Positions 18,629 through 29,205 of a stretch of 64,000 bases of DNA are shown one piece after another. The notes beneath the pieces are model-generated. The model made no database searches and was not told where the DNA came from. It saw only the letters and a list, made by a program, of their open reading frames with translations. The DNA comes from Planctomycetaceae bacterium. Its GTDB lineage: Bacteria; Planctomycetota; Planctomycetia; Planctomycetales; Planctomycetaceae. Positions within the stretch are counted from its first letter, which is position 1. Every line of letters starts with the position of its first letter. Both the position numbers and the translations under genes were made by a program. The stretch covers positions 16,897 through 80,896 of the forward strand of contig JAJDEJ010000007.1 in assembly GCA_029259815.1 (NCBI GenBank). Reading direction: 5' to 3'.

Positions 18629-21600
18629 ATGACGCAGGACTGGAGAGCACAGCCGACCACCTCATGGCTCCGCGTGACAGCGGTCTTGGTCGCCGCTGCG
18701 CTGTTTCTCTGTGCGGTGACTGCCTTTCTCTTCACACTGATTGAACCGTTTGAAGATCCTCGTTTGTTCCTCCTCACCTGTGATGGTGATCCAGCAACTG
18801 CAGCAGCGGCACCGCTCCAACGGCTGTCGGCAGTGAATCCTCTGGGCACTTCGTGTCATCAGATCACCAGCCCGCCGGGAACGAGTTGGCTGCAGGCAAT
18901 CGATCAACTTGGCGAGGAGATGCTGGCTCGGGACACGGCCGTCGTGTACATGCGGGGAGCCTGGATTGATCAACCGGAGTTAGCACTGTCCAGCGCCCCT
19001 CACTCTTCGTTTCTCAATTCGTCCAAGCTCCTCAGGCTCGAACAGATCATCCATCAGCTGAATGAGCTGCCCGCAGAGAACATTGTCCTCTGCCTGGATG
19101 ACTCTGATCCGGATCTCGATCAATTTTCGGAACGTCTCAACCAGTTGCAGACGAAGGCAGTGGCGAGTCGGGTCATCATCGTGACGTCCCACAGGCTTGG
19201 AGAAGAGTCTTTCCCACTGCCGACACGGCAGTGCACGGCCTTTGGTGATGTGGTCTCGCGGTCGTTCTGTGCGACAGCTGATCGCAACCAGGACTCAGTG
19301 ATTTCGGTGGGTGAGTTTCTTGCGGCCATCCAGCGGGATGTCGCGGGTTGGGCAGCCGAACTCACCGGCGGACGTGAGAGTCAAACTCCGCTCGTGATCT
19401 CCCCGACAGAGGTGGCTGCCGAGACGGCGCTATGTCGGGTTCTCCATCCGGTCGACATCGCATCGAGTGAAAACAACGGCGAGGACGTGGCTTCGAACGC
19501 TGCACCGGAGTCAATCGCTTCGCCACGAGTTGAGTTGAGCCAAGTCACACAGACTTGGGAACTCGCTGCAGCGCTGACCGACCGTGCTATCACCAGCGAT
19601 GTTCCACTGGTGATCTGTCATTGCATCCATCGTGATCTCGTCGAGCTTGAGCGGCGGTGGCGGTTCGGCGAATCAACGGCGGCTCTTCACGATGAGTACG
19701 ATGCGATGCTGACAACGCTCACGAGCCTGACGAACGGTCAATCTTCGTTGCAGAATGTCCCCCAGTGGGCGATTGTGCTCGCGTCGATGCTCGAAGCGGC
19801 TGCTGAGGGAAGTCCTGCCAATCCTCCCCGGGGATCGAACACGAGCGGTCCTTCCGCTCCAACCTCGACCAATACACAGACATCAAACAATTCACGGGTA
19901 TCAGGAGCGTCACAATTACAATTGGTCAGCACGTCGAGTCCGCCTGCAGGTCACCAGCGGAAACTGGAGGCGCTGAGTGAGTTGAGCACGCTACTGTCCG
20001 AGGGGGCATCCAGAGAAGCGACCACTTCATGGCTCGATCAGCACGATCCAATCTCACAGGACCGCTCAATGCAGCTTGTTCGGAAACTTACGGGGTCATC
20101 GAACATTCCGGATGATCTTTGGAGAGGCGTACTGCTCACTCGATTGAATCTGGAACTCAACCGGTCCGATGCGTCGATTTCGTCGTGGACCTATGCGGAT
20201 TGGACGATTGCGGAGCGGGCCGCCTTGCGATCCGAGCGATTGCTGATAGATCAAATTGAACAGAACTGGCTTTCGCGTTCGAGACGATCAAACATGTCGG
20301 CCAACACGGCCATCATGCGCGGACACCATGCGAATGCGTTGTCTGCCTCGGCGACCCGAATGTGTCGAAACACGGTATTGATTCTGCCTGACTTGCTCGA
20401 ACTCGACCGTCGTTTGCAGTTTTGGGAGAACGATCCAGCTGAGGTTGGAACCATTCTGGACGGCATTCTGGAATCGGTTGCCAGATTGCGCACTGCTCTT
20501 GGGAGGGAATCGCTGGAGGATGCCGGGCAAATCAACAATTTGGCTCGCTCGCTCGAGACGGATCGACTCCGACTGCTTCAACCGGTGAATGAGTTGACCG
20601 CTCGTGCTTCAGCGCCGTCGCAGGCGCCTCCGTCGGCCAGCGATCTCATGCGGCTGTTACGTTCGCAATTGTTGAGTTCTCGGGACCGAGCCAAGTTGCT
20701 GACGGTCTGGCAGCAGCTTGGTGATGAGTTGCCGAGCGTTGCTCCTCACCCCACCTCCGCAGGCCAAGTGATCGTGCGCGGGCTCGCTGACGGGCTCGAT
20801 CGGAACTTTCACCGACGCATGTACTTTGCACAGCTGTTTGGACCAACGCCAACGACGAACGTCTCCCCTGGGTCGTCGACAGACAATGATGCAAACATGC
20901 TTGATGCGTTGATGGGCTATGAGATCGCCGCATCGCGTTGGCGAATCGAACGGCCTGGTGTGATCCGACAACAACTCGATCGTCTCCTCGCCGCTCCGCT
21001 GAGCGCAGATAGTCTTGGAGCAAGCCACAATCTCTGGGATTCGCTCGATGATCTCCAGGACGAGTCGCAACTTCCACTCGCGTGGCCGCAACTTGCTGAG
21101 CGAATTCAGCAATGCCATGCGATCCAGCACCTTGATCTGCAGATCCTCCTGACCCATCTGGCGCGCAACGACGCCTCCGCATGGGAAAACGAGTGTTATG
21201 AACGAATCGAAGCGAACCTCAGGGCGGCGCGTCCCATCCTGAGGGACTGGCCGCCTCCGGTGGACGCGTCTCCGACTCTGCTCAGTGGTCCCGACACAGT
21301 CAGACTGAGTCGCCGGTCTCCATCAGAGCTGAGGTATCGAGTTCACAACATGTCGGATCAGGATGAGTCGCTGATGCTCACCCTTCAGTATCCGGTCGGA
21401 GACTACCTTGTTGAATTGCAGACGAACCAACCCATCCTTCCGTCTGAGACTCCCCCTTGGCCGTACACGTCTGCGGAAGCACAAACCGGGTTTCCCATCC
21501 ACTTGAAGGCCCGGGCATCTCGCGAAGTGACATTGCACGTCCAGCCGAGATACGACGACGCGAAGCCTGCATCGCTGCTCGTGAGGTTGCGGGGCCCACA

Positions 21601-23461
21601 CTCGACGACGCGTGCAACCTCTGCCTTACGACCGCCACGAAAGCTTCCGGTCGACCTCATCGTCGAGGACGAAAATGGCCCTGTCATCGAGGACGAACGA
21701 GGTTTTTCGGTCGAGCCGTTTCCGAACCGGATGAGTACACTCCGGTGGTTCCTCAGGAACAACTCGGACGCAGTGCAGCATATTCGCCTGTCACTCCATG
21801 TCATCGACGAAGTCCCTCCTCGACTGCCAACAGCGGCCCTCTCGACCGAATCGCTCACCGAGTTCCTCCGCACACTGTCTCAGGAGACGCACACAATCGA
21901 TCTACCAACGATCGAGTTGAGACCTCACGAGACACCTCAGGCGATCGTCTTCCCGAAACAGGACGATTCGAAGGCACCCGTCCCCATGCTGGGGGGAGTG
22001 ATCATCGCGTTATCAGACGAGGCGACAGGACTGACGACGCTGCGGCAATTGGGAGTCCGGCCCCAGCGCCCCACAAGGTTTGTGACGCCCCAGATCGAGT
22101 ACGAACGCACCGACGGTCGGATCACTATTCAACTGAAAGCGAATGATCCCGAGAGACTCCCCCGCGAAGGCGTGCCTGTCTCAGCACGATTGGCAGGTGG
22201 CCATCTCAACCCGCTTCCCGCCAGATCGAGCGGGCGGGTTTTCGACCATGCTCCACAGGCCACTCTTACCTTGCTTGCTCCACCTGGCGAAGATCACCGC
22301 GTGTATGTGGACGTTGCCGGTTGGCCGCGTGCGTTCCTCTTCGATGTCATCAAGGGGCGACCGACTTTCAGTGACGGATCGGCGATCCGCATCACGACGC
22401 CAACTTCGGGGGCTGTCTTTCAGATAATCGAGAATGTGCCCGTGTCTGTCGAAGTCGACGTTCCTTCCGCAGGCTTCACAACCGACAAGGACTGGTTCGA
22501 GGTGGGAGTGGATGCTAATCATGATCGCCGACTGGTCCGAGAGCCTGCCTTACGGATTAATCGAGATCGGCATGTGACCGTCGAATGGCTGGGGACGAAT
22601 CCCAACGGTTCCACACCGATTCAGGTCGGAGTCGCCGACTTCAACTTGAAGCTCCCCACGAGTGGTCTTCGCAATCAGCAAGCAGACATTCTTGGTCGCG
22701 TTGTGATGGGAGGCCGACCGGACGTCTGGGGAGAGGCGGTCTCCGTCGTGTTCGACACGACAGGACCGAATCTCACGAACGTCGAACTTCAACCGGGACC
22801 GGCGGTCGTCATTGGTGAACCGATCGTTGTCTTGGCCGAGGCGGATGACCATGGCCTCAGCGGGGTGTCTCATCTGGAAGTGGTCTTCGACCCCAGCCGC
22901 ACCGGCACGTTCGACGCGAAAAACAAGCCGGTGATCGCCGTGCCGCTCGACAACGGGCAGTGGCGGGCAGAGGTCCCCACGAAGTCACTCGAGCAAGGAC
23001 GTCATCTGCTGCTCGCACGAGGCGTCGACAATGCGGGGAATGCCGCGATGCCCCACTCTCTCTGGTTGGAAGTCATTACCACAGAGGAAGCGGCTCGACG
23101 CAAAGCCCTGAGGACAACGGTATTTACGGGGCAGTTGCTTTACGGACCTCGTCCGGCATCTGGGATCAAAGTCGAGCTGACAGCCGATCCGACTGAACCC
23201 GCAGACGCATCCCAACCGATGACAACGGAAAAGACACCTCAACCGAAAAAGCCATACACTGCGACATCTGGAAAGGATGGGAAGTTCGAGATTCAGGCTG
23301 TGGCGGGAGGGCCGTACACCCTCCATATTTCCGGAGTCCTCCGCGGCGAGAAGATCGATCGCCAACGAAAGGTCACGATCGACATCGATGACCCTCCTCC
23401 GGCCCTGACTGAGCGTCTGGACCGGCCTCCGGAGTCCGAGACGTCCGACAAACCTGAGTGA
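18629..23461 (+). CDS. Giant membrane-anchored protein with caspase-like pseudoenzyme region
   Basis: A protein of about 1610 residues. One membrane helix is near the N-terminus (VTAVLVAAALFLCAVTAFLF), so most of it should be periplasmic. Residues 45-240 follow a caspase/C14-like strand order (FLLTCDGD, AVVYMRGAW, NIVLCLDDSDPD, VIIVTSHRLGEE), but the positions of the catalytic His and Cys hold other residues, so it is probably inactive. An EF-hand-like loop (DRNQDSVISVGE) follows near 218. A long helical middle region and several Ig-like segments come next, ending in a carboxypeptidase-regulatory-like fold (YTATSGKDGKFEIQAVAGG). ATG 18629 is preferred over TTG 18623. It shares its overall plan with the minus-strand gene at 24239. 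A role in the secretion envelope complex is inferred from position. Confidence 0.75.
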   Translation: MTQDWRAQPTTSWLRVTAVLVAAALFLCAVTAFLFTLIEPFEDPRLFLLTCDGDPATAAAAPLQRLSAVNPLGTSCHQITSPPGTSWLQAIDQLGEEMLARDTAVVYMRGAWIDQPELALSSAPHSSFLNSSKLLRLEQIIHQLNELPAENIVLCLDDSDPDLDQFSERLNQLQTKAVASRVIIVTSHRLGEESFPLPTRQCTAFGDVVSRSFCATADRNQDSVISVGEFLAAIQRDVAGWAAELTGGRESQTPLVISPTEVAAETALCRVLHPVDIASSENNGEDVASNAAPESIASPRVELSQVTQTWELAAALTDRAITSDVPLVICHCIHRDLVELERRWRFGESTAALHDEYDAMLTTLTSLTNGQSSLQNVPQWAIVLASMLEAAAEGSPANPPRGSNTSGPSAPTSTNTQTSNNSRVSGASQLQLVSTSSPPAGHQRKLEALSELSTLLSEGASREATTSWLDQHDPISQDRSMQLVRKLTGSSNIPDDLWRGVLLTRLNLELNRSDASISSWTYADWTIAERAALRSERLLIDQIEQNWLSRSRRSNMSANTAIMRGHHANALSASATRMCRNTVLILPDLLELDRRLQFWENDPAEVGTILDGILESVARLRTALGRESLEDAGQINNLARSLETDRLRLLQPVNELTARASAPSQAPPSASDLMRLLRSQLLSSRDRAKLLTVWQQLGDELPSVAPHPTSAGQVIVRGLADGLDRNFHRRMYFAQLFGPTPTTNVSPGSSTDNDANMLDALMGYEIAASRWRIERPGVIRQQLDRLLAAPLSADSLGASHNLWDSLDDLQDESQLPLAWPQLAERIQQCHAIQHLDLQILLTHLARNDASAWENECYERIEANLRAARPILRDWPPPVDASPTLLSGPDTVRLSRRSPSELRYRVHNMSDQDESLMLTLQYPVGDYLVELQTNQPILPSETPPWPYTSAEAQTGFPIHLKARASREVTLHVQPRYDDAKPASLLVRLRGPHSTTRATSALRPPRKLPVDLIVEDENGPVIEDERGFSVEPFPNRMSTLRWFLRNNSDAVQHIRLSLHVIDEVPPRLPTAALSTESLTEFLRTLSQETHTIDLPTIELRPHETPQAIVFPKQDDSKAPVPMLGGVIIALSDEATGLTTLRQLGVRPQRPTRFVTPQIEYERTDGRITIQLKANDPERLPREGVPVSARLAGGHLNPLPARSSGRVFDHAPQATLTLLAPPGEDHRVYVDVAGWPRAFLFDVIKGRPTFSDGSAIRITTPTSGAVFQIIENVPVSVEVDVPSAGFTTDKDWFEVGVDANHDRRLVREPALRINRDRHVTVEWLGTNPNGSTPIQVGVADFNLKLPTSGLRNQQADILGRVVMGGRPDVWGEAVSVVFDTTGPNLTNVELQPGPAVVIGEPIVVLAEADDHGLSGVSHLEVVFDPSRTGTFDAKNKPVIAVPLDNGQWRAEVPTKSLEQGRHLLLARGVDNAGNAAMPHSLWLEVITTEEAARRKALRTTVFTGQLLYGPRPASGIKVELTADPTEPADASQPMTTEKTPQPKKPYTATSGKDGKFEIQAVAGGPYTLHISGVLRGEKIDRQRKVTIDIDDPPPALTERLDRPPESETSDKPE

Positions 23462-23541
23462 CTCATCAGTGTCGATGCCGAATCGTGGAGAGCGATTTGC
23501 AGGGGTGCTGAATCTGTTCTTCACACGAGGATGATTGCAAC

Positions 23542-24327
23542 GTGGAGATCGAGTCATTGCATCGACGCCTGCATCAACTCACGGCGGTCCTGGTCCTCAG
23601 TATGACAGGATGCGCGACTGCTCCTTTGGGACCTCCTGTGGGCGATCCCGGCCTGATCCCCCATCGACCGACGACCATCTGGACGTTCCTGGGGGTCGAT
23701 CAACTCATCGAACATCATCACCAGAAACATGACCGTGTGATGGCAACGCTGGGACAGCACTTCCCTGATTTGGAACCCAAACTGCCGGTTGTGTTGAACA
23801 CATCGCTACAGGCAGTGGCCTCGCCCAGCGTGGTGGTGCACAATGCGGCACATGTCCTCGCGGCTGAACAGCAGGCTCCGCAGAAGATCAAAGCGATCAA
23901 AGCCGTCGCGAAGGTCGGCTGTGCAGGTTATCCACAAGTCGAAGAGGCGCTTCTTGCCGGAATGGACGACCGAAATCCCAAGGTGCGACTCGCCACTGTC
24001 GAGGCCATTCTCAAAACCGCGGGTGACCCGTGCGAACCTTGCGATATCTCCGGAAATTGCACACCGACTATCCGGCATCAACTTTGGCACATGGGCTACG
24101 GGGTCCATCCGGACGGCTGTCCTCTGGAGCCCTCCGCTGCCGTCCGTCGCGTGGCACGACTCGCACTTGATGCGTGTGGCGGACCGTTGCCGGTTGAATG
24201 TCCGCCACCTCACTCCATCGAATTGCCATCGTCAGAGATCATCGAAGAAGCACTGGGGCCGCTAGCGCCGGTGGGACCAACTCCGGCAAGCTTGCCGCCT
24301 GCCGGGCCGGTGCTACCGGGGCAATGA
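23542..24327 (+). CDS. HEAT-like repeat lipoprotein of the T6SS locus
   Basis: A 261-residue lipoprotein. The N-terminal signal ends in a lipobox (VLSMTGCAT), so the mature protein should be lipidated. Residues 95-160 form HEAT-like helices (KIKAIKAVAKVGCAGYPQVEEALLAGMDDRNPKVRLATVEAIL), and a further repeat (AVRRVARLALDACGG) follows a cysteine-rich loop (CEPCDISGNC). The C-terminus is proline-rich. The start is GTG 23542. Canonical type VI systems use the outer-membrane lipoprotein TssJ to hold TssM; no TssJ is seen here, so this could serve that purpose, an inference only. The last 89 bases overlap the end of the convergent vWA gene. Confidence 0.75.
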   Translation: MEIESLHRRLHQLTAVLVLSMTGCATAPLGPPVGDPGLIPHRPTTIWTFLGVDQLIEHHHQKHDRVMATLGQHFPDLEPKLPVVLNTSLQAVASPSVVVHNAAHVLAAEQQAPQKIKAIKAVAKVGCAGYPQVEEALLAGMDDRNPKVRLATVEAILKTAGDPCEPCDISGNCTPTIRHQLWHMGYGVHPDGCPLEPSAAVRRVARLALDACGGPLPVECPPPHSIELPSSEIIEEALGPLAPVGPTPASLPPAGPVLPGQ

Positions 24328-27300
24328 GGCCGTCTTCGCCGAGTAAGGTGACACGAAGGGGTCGATGCATTTCACGTCGAGACGCAGGCTGGGGCATGGC
24401 CAACATGATCTTCGCAGGTGCGTCCGCCGCATCGGTCTGATCATAGATGAACGTGTGCACTTCGATTTGGGCCTCTGAATCGAGACGGCGGCGGACTGTC
24501 TTGATCGCCGGTCCTGACACCCAGGTGACGGCGATCGTGCCGAGTCCGGGTGAATTCGCTTGATGGCGGAGGATGCACTGGACAAAGTTGGTCGTCTGTC
24601 GCAATTCCCACTGCACACCAAGGCTGAGCGTTGATTGACCAGTTGATGCGGACGGCAACGCCAACGTCTCAGCCGTTTTGGCCGCTGCATCGAGGATCGA
24701 AAGACGGACATTGGCGTGCGGTGCATTGATGGGCCATTGATTGGTCCTGACCTGCATCACAGGCACCGGCATCCGTGCTGCGTACTCATTTCCCTGGAAC
24801 ACAAACGGCTCTCCCACTTCGGCTCCTGACTCGTCGAGTGGCTGGATGGAAATGTCATAGCCATCCGGTTGCGAGAGGTAGAGTTGGTTGGCTCGTTTGA
24901 GCGAGAACGTAAAGACCGCATCGGAGCCAACGCGTTGATGTTGATGAACTCCGACAAGCAACTGATCATCCGGGGAGTCTCCGCCGGTTAGCGAGACGAA
25001 TTGCGGATTCGACGACGTGTGGTCTGCGGAAGGCAGTTGTCCCTGCGGTCCAGCCGTGGCGTCTCCCAAGAGCACGGCGGCTTCACCGCCTTCGAGATTG
25101 ATGTCGGCGGTCGCTGTCTCATAGATGACGGTGAGCTTTGCCGGGAGTCGGTCACTCCACGTCACAGGTTCGTTCACGGGTGCCTGATGCGTTTTCCCAT
25201 CCGCAGCTGCCCAAGTGAACGATGCGGGCCCGACGAGTGAACGAAGCTTCTCGACGAGTTGTGACGCACGACTGACATCCAGTTGGGAAGAGCCGCCGGT
25301 CTGACTGGCCAATTTGGTAAATTCGGCAGCGGCGGCCTGTTGCTCCTTGGCGGACATGCCAAAGCCGATCACGTGCACAACCGCATTCGCGGCGTGAGCC
25401 TTCGCGAGTGCGTCTGCAAACTCAACCCGTTGTCCGGGCGGCGGATTGAATTGATAGTTACGCCCATCGGTAACGACGACAATGTGTCGCTGCACATCGG
25501 ACGGAAGGTGTTGAAAGTCTGCCGCTGCTTGCGTGACCGCCAGATAGAGGGGCGTCTCCCCCCAAGGGAGCAGATTGCCGAGATGAGCGGAGACCTGTCC
25601 TAACTCAGCTGAACCGAATCGTCCGGGTGGCAAGATCGTTTCGACATCATTGTACGGATGCAGTCCACTTGTTGCGGAGAAGGCGTCAGTGTACCGCTTC
25701 TGGAGAATCACCTTCTGTGACTTCGGATCGTGACTTGCGCGGTGTCCGTAAAGCATCACACCCACACTCGCCCCCGATTGATCGGTCATCTCCGAGAGGA
25801 GCCCATGCAATGCGGAGATCGCAGCAGTCAGCTTTGGTGTCTTCCCCTGTTCTCCCTCACGAGGGATGAGTTCCTGCATTGATGCTGAACAATCGAGAAT
25901 GAAGGTCATCGCAGCACCACGCATTTGTTGACTGCTGACCGTGAACGTCGTCTTGGCTGTCGGATCAAGATCGACCTCAGCGACGCGTCCGCCAGCGGGG
26001 ATGATGCGGAAGTTGCTGCGGTAGGTGTTCCCGCGTAACCAGATCTCTGCCAATAGCGGTTGATTCACGTCGGCAAAACTGCTGGCCACCAACTGGGGAT
26101 CCAGAGGGATCTCGTCTTTGATGGCGCTCGTCTTCCGTAAAGAGTCGATGGGCACAGCGACCGCGTTGGCCGGATAGGCATCTCCCAGAGGTTGGATGCC
26201 GACCCGCGCGATGCCTTCCGGAAGGATAACTCCCTTGCCATTCTGTCGAATCTCGACTTTCGTGCTAAGTTTGTCGCTTGGGCTGACGGGCGTCAGACTC
26301 GCAGCATCAATGAGCATGCCGGTCTCGGTGGCTGTGATGCCCGCCGTCAATCGTTGACGCAAGGCAGCCACTTCCTTTTCCCGACTGTCGACAAGTCCGG
26401 AGACAACCGTCATCAGGTGATCGACTTGTGTGGTCATCAGCGGCTGATGCGACTCGGGCAGCGGCCCCCAGAACTCGGCCAACGCTCCATCGCCCAACCA
26501 GAGTAGGAGGTCGGCCCAAGCGAGCTTGCGATAGTCCTCTGCCCAGACATTGTTCGATGTCCGCGTCAATGCGATCCCTCGTCGGCTGTTCAACAGACGC
26601 TCATTCGGATTCTTGGCGAGTGGCTTCGTGCTGACGGTCGAGGACTCAACTTCTTCGGCATCGCAGAGTCGATTCCGAAACTCAGCGTTCCAATCTTCGA
26701 GTGTCGGATCGTCGCGCGTGGTGTTCTGCTCTTGATGAGCACTTCCGATCAAGACTAAGGCCGGGTGCGTGTTCCAGCGGCTGAGCATCCGGACCTGCGG
26801 TTGAGGCGGCGGGGACTTTGTGACCGGGTCAGAGACCTGAGTCTGGGCAGCGATGAGCTTTCGCAACAGGACCATGCGCTGATCAGCTGGCGACCGACTC
26901 TCGTCGTCGTCCTGTCGCGCGAGAAGCGGGACCTGCAACAGGTTTTCCAAGGCGTCGAGATCATTGGGATGACAGTGACGCAATTTGAGCAAACGCTTCC
27001 ATTCATCATCAAACTGTGACCGCAACTTCTCCCAACTTCGTTCGACCGTCAGCGGAGCGACAGTCGACCCACCGGCAACAGCCTGGCTGGGGTGCAGCCG
27101 GGCATCGAGATCGTTGAGCCCGGAAATCAGGGGGAGTAAGAGCTGATTGACAAGATGATCCTTGTCGTTGGTTGAATTCGCATCGCGAATGGTGGCCCAC
27201 TCAGCCAGGAAGGGCATCTCCAACCGCATCCGATCGCAGGTGACAAGCTGCCGATGCAACTCCTTCGATGCCGAGTCGCACACCGCCAACGCTGCATCGC

Positions 27301-28960
27301 CCTGGCTTAAGGCATTCACAATCGTCTCTGCTTGCAAAGTGGCTCCGACCTGCAGGCCATCGAAAGCAATCAAGTTTCGAGTTCGGGGCTCGTTCAATTC
27401 AGAAACGAGACGCCGACTCACCCGAATGTCTTCAGGGATGGCGAGACTCTCGAACCGGCTGCGTTGAGAGAGGACCCGCTGAACGAGAGTTGGGTCCTGC
27501 CAACTGTCGGCGGGAGCGGCCTCAGCCAGCAAAGAGGCCATGAGGTGAAACGATGTCTGCGCCAGCAATTCGTTTTCAGCCAATGCTCGACTTTGCGGAG
27601 CGAGCGTTGCGCGGTCGCCAGCGAGCGAAAGCTCATCTCGAAGCGTTTGTGCTGCATGCAACTTGCCAGCATCCAATCCCGTGTGCTGTTGAAGTTCAAG
27701 CAAGGGGTATGGACCGGCAGGAAGATGACTCGTCTCCGACTGTCGCTGCAGGTAACTCAGCCAGCGAGTCACCTCACGAGCCGTCGCCGCAGACTCTGCA
27801 ACGCCCGCATGACCTGACCAGAGATTGTTCTCCCACCACGACAATGCCCGGAGCAGACGGCCGGCAGCGGGCAGATCCTTCTGCCACAGATCGGTCTTGA
27901 GAAGCATGTCGCACTGCTTCCAGGCCGTTTGTAACTCAACATCCGCCACTTCAGGCTCGGCTCTCCGTTGTGCGAGCGACAACTCGTCCCGACTCTTCGA
28001 TGGCAGTGCATGTGTCAAATGGCCGGTTGCCTTGCCAAACTTGATGACCTTCACAGGATCGCTGGAAGGGAGCGATTCCTGAAGGGAGGTCACCAGTTCA
28101 GTGACATCGACCTGCCCATTATGATTGCCACGGTCGTCCGCTTCGCCCGCAAGTCCCTGCCACAATGCTTTCTGAAGGACCGAGCCACGCCTCGTCTGTG
28201 ATCGCCATCGTGTTTCACCATTGCCACCACGACAGTAAACCGTGAATTTCACCAACGACTTTGTGACGTCGAGTTGTTCAGACCATGCTTCGACGGCTTC
28301 GGGAAATCCGTTAAAGAGCCAGCCGCAGGACCAGTGGGTCCGGGTGGGCAAGCAGTCGAGTACAAGATGCACCTGCTGCGATTCTGGAGCCGCGGCCTCG
28401 ATGTGTTGGCAGAACTCGGAGAGCAAGATCCAGGTCGTCGCATCGAAGGGATCGGCCGAAGGGGGAATCAGCGCCGGCTGTCCCTTGGGAGTCACCGCCC
28501 CCAGTCCCCGAACGTCGACAATCAGCACTTCTCCCCGTTGAATCTGGGGGCGGACCATGCGGAGCGCCGTGTGCAAGCTGTCCCAGGGAGTGCTATTCAG
28601 TCCATCACCAAAGCCGGCGGACTCGACTTGCAGAGTGAGCCCGTCCAACAATTGGAATCGATCGCCGTCCTCGTCGATCCATCCGGGTGCAGCGAATGGG
28701 GCCGGGTATGAATCAGCAAAGTAGATGAATGCCGTCCGGGACGGGACATCCTGCACGAGCCACAGCCATCCGGAGGCAGCGGCCAGAAATGCGATGACGG
28801 CAATCAGCAGTCCGATTCCCGCACGACCCGGAATGATCGGAGCGGGGCCTTGACGGAACGACGGTAGTCGATAACTCGTTCTCGATCGTCGTTGATGTGG
28901 AGGACTTGTGCGGGCAGGAGAGTCGGTCTGTGGTGCGGCGACGACCCCCATCTGACTCAT
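24239..28960 (-). CDS. Giant membrane protein with caspase-like region and vWA domain
   Basis: A protein of about 1570 residues. A cytoplasmic N-terminal tail is followed by one membrane helix (IGLLIAVIAFLAAASGWLWLV). A caspase-like region comes next (FIYFADSY, VLIVDVRGLGAV, VHLVLDCLP, QKALWQGLAGEADD), without the usual catalytic His, then a degenerate EF-hand-like segment (NHNGQVDVTELV). A long helical section precedes a von Willebrand A domain at about 1010-1230: DCSASM supplies the DxSxS metal site, TPLY and TDGRN the other ligands. ATG 28960 is preferred over TTG 28978. It converges on the lipoprotein gene and precedes the beta-barrel gene's end by 245 bases. Shared architecture with the protein at 18629 suggests a paired role in secretion. 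Confidence 0.75.
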   Translation of the reverse strand: MSQMGVVAAPQTDSPARTSPPHQRRSRTSYRLPSFRQGPAPIIPGRAGIGLLIAVIAFLAAASGWLWLVQDVPSRTAFIYFADSYPAPFAAPGWIDEDGDRFQLLDGLTLQVESAGFGDGLNSTPWDSLHTALRMVRPQIQRGEVLIVDVRGLGAVTPKGQPALIPPSADPFDATTWILLSEFCQHIEAAAPESQQVHLVLDCLPTRTHWSCGWLFNGFPEAVEAWSEQLDVTKSLVKFTVYCRGGNGETRWRSQTRRGSVLQKALWQGLAGEADDRGNHNGQVDVTELVTSLQESLPSSDPVKVIKFGKATGHLTHALPSKSRDELSLAQRRAEPEVADVELQTAWKQCDMLLKTDLWQKDLPAAGRLLRALSWWENNLWSGHAGVAESAATAREVTRWLSYLQRQSETSHLPAGPYPLLELQQHTGLDAGKLHAAQTLRDELSLAGDRATLAPQSRALAENELLAQTSFHLMASLLAEAAPADSWQDPTLVQRVLSQRSRFESLAIPEDIRVSRRLVSELNEPRTRNLIAFDGLQVGATLQAETIVNALSQGDAALAVCDSASKELHRQLVTCDRMRLEMPFLAEWATIRDANSTNDKDHLVNQLLLPLISGLNDLDARLHPSQAVAGGSTVAPLTVERSWEKLRSQFDDEWKRLLKLRHCHPNDLDALENLLQVPLLARQDDDESRSPADQRMVLLRKLIAAQTQVSDPVTKSPPPQPQVRMLSRWNTHPALVLIGSAHQEQNTTRDDPTLEDWNAEFRNRLCDAEEVESSTVSTKPLAKNPNERLLNSRRGIALTRTSNNVWAEDYRKLAWADLLLWLGDGALAEFWGPLPESHQPLMTTQVDHLMTVVSGLVDSREKEVAALRQRLTAGITATETGMLIDAASLTPVSPSDKLSTKVEIRQNGKGVILPEGIARVGIQPLGDAYPANAVAVPIDSLRKTSAIKDEIPLDPQLVASSFADVNQPLLAEIWLRGNTYRSNFRIIPAGGRVAEVDLDPTAKTTFTVSSQQMRGAAMTFILDCSASMQELIPREGEQGKTPKLTAAISALHGLLSEMTDQSGASVGVMLYGHRASHDPKSQKVILQKRYTDAFSATSGLHPYNDVETILPPGRFGSAELGQVSAHLGNLLPWGETPLYLAVTQAAADFQHLPSDVQRHIVVVTDGRNYQFNPPPGQRVEFADALAKAHAANAVVHVIGFGMSAKEQQAAAAEFTKLASQTGGSSQLDVSRASQLVEKLRSLVGPASFTWAAADGKTHQAPVNEPVTWSDRLPAKLTVIYETATADINLEGGEAAVLLGDATAGPQGQLPSADHTSSNPQFVSLTGGDSPDDQLLVGVHQHQRVGSDAVFTFSLKRANQLYLSQPDGYDISIQPLDESGAEVGEPFVFQGNEYAARMPVPVMQVRTNQWPINAPHANVRLSILDAAAKTAETLALPSASTGQSTLSLGVQWELRQTTNFVQCILRHQANSPGLGTIAVTWVSGPAIKTVRRRLDSEAQIEVHTFIYDQTDAADAPAKIMLAMPQPASRREMHRPLRVTLLGEDGLIAPVAPARQAASLPELVPPALAAPVLLR

Positions 28961-29205
28961 CCGTGAAGAATCTTCCAAGATTGCCCAACCTCAGCGGCGA
29001 CAAAAGCGCAGTGACGGGCGGTCCACAAAGCATCTTGCTATTCGAGCTATCGGAACACTCCATCAGCCAACTTCATCCCGCCGAGATCAGGGTGCATTGA
29101 TTGCCATCGCTGATGACAAGAAGTCGACCTGATCCCTGCGTCCGTTCAGGTCGCATAGGACGAGAAGCCGAATATCGAGAATAACCCGATAACTCTGGGT
29201 CGGCC

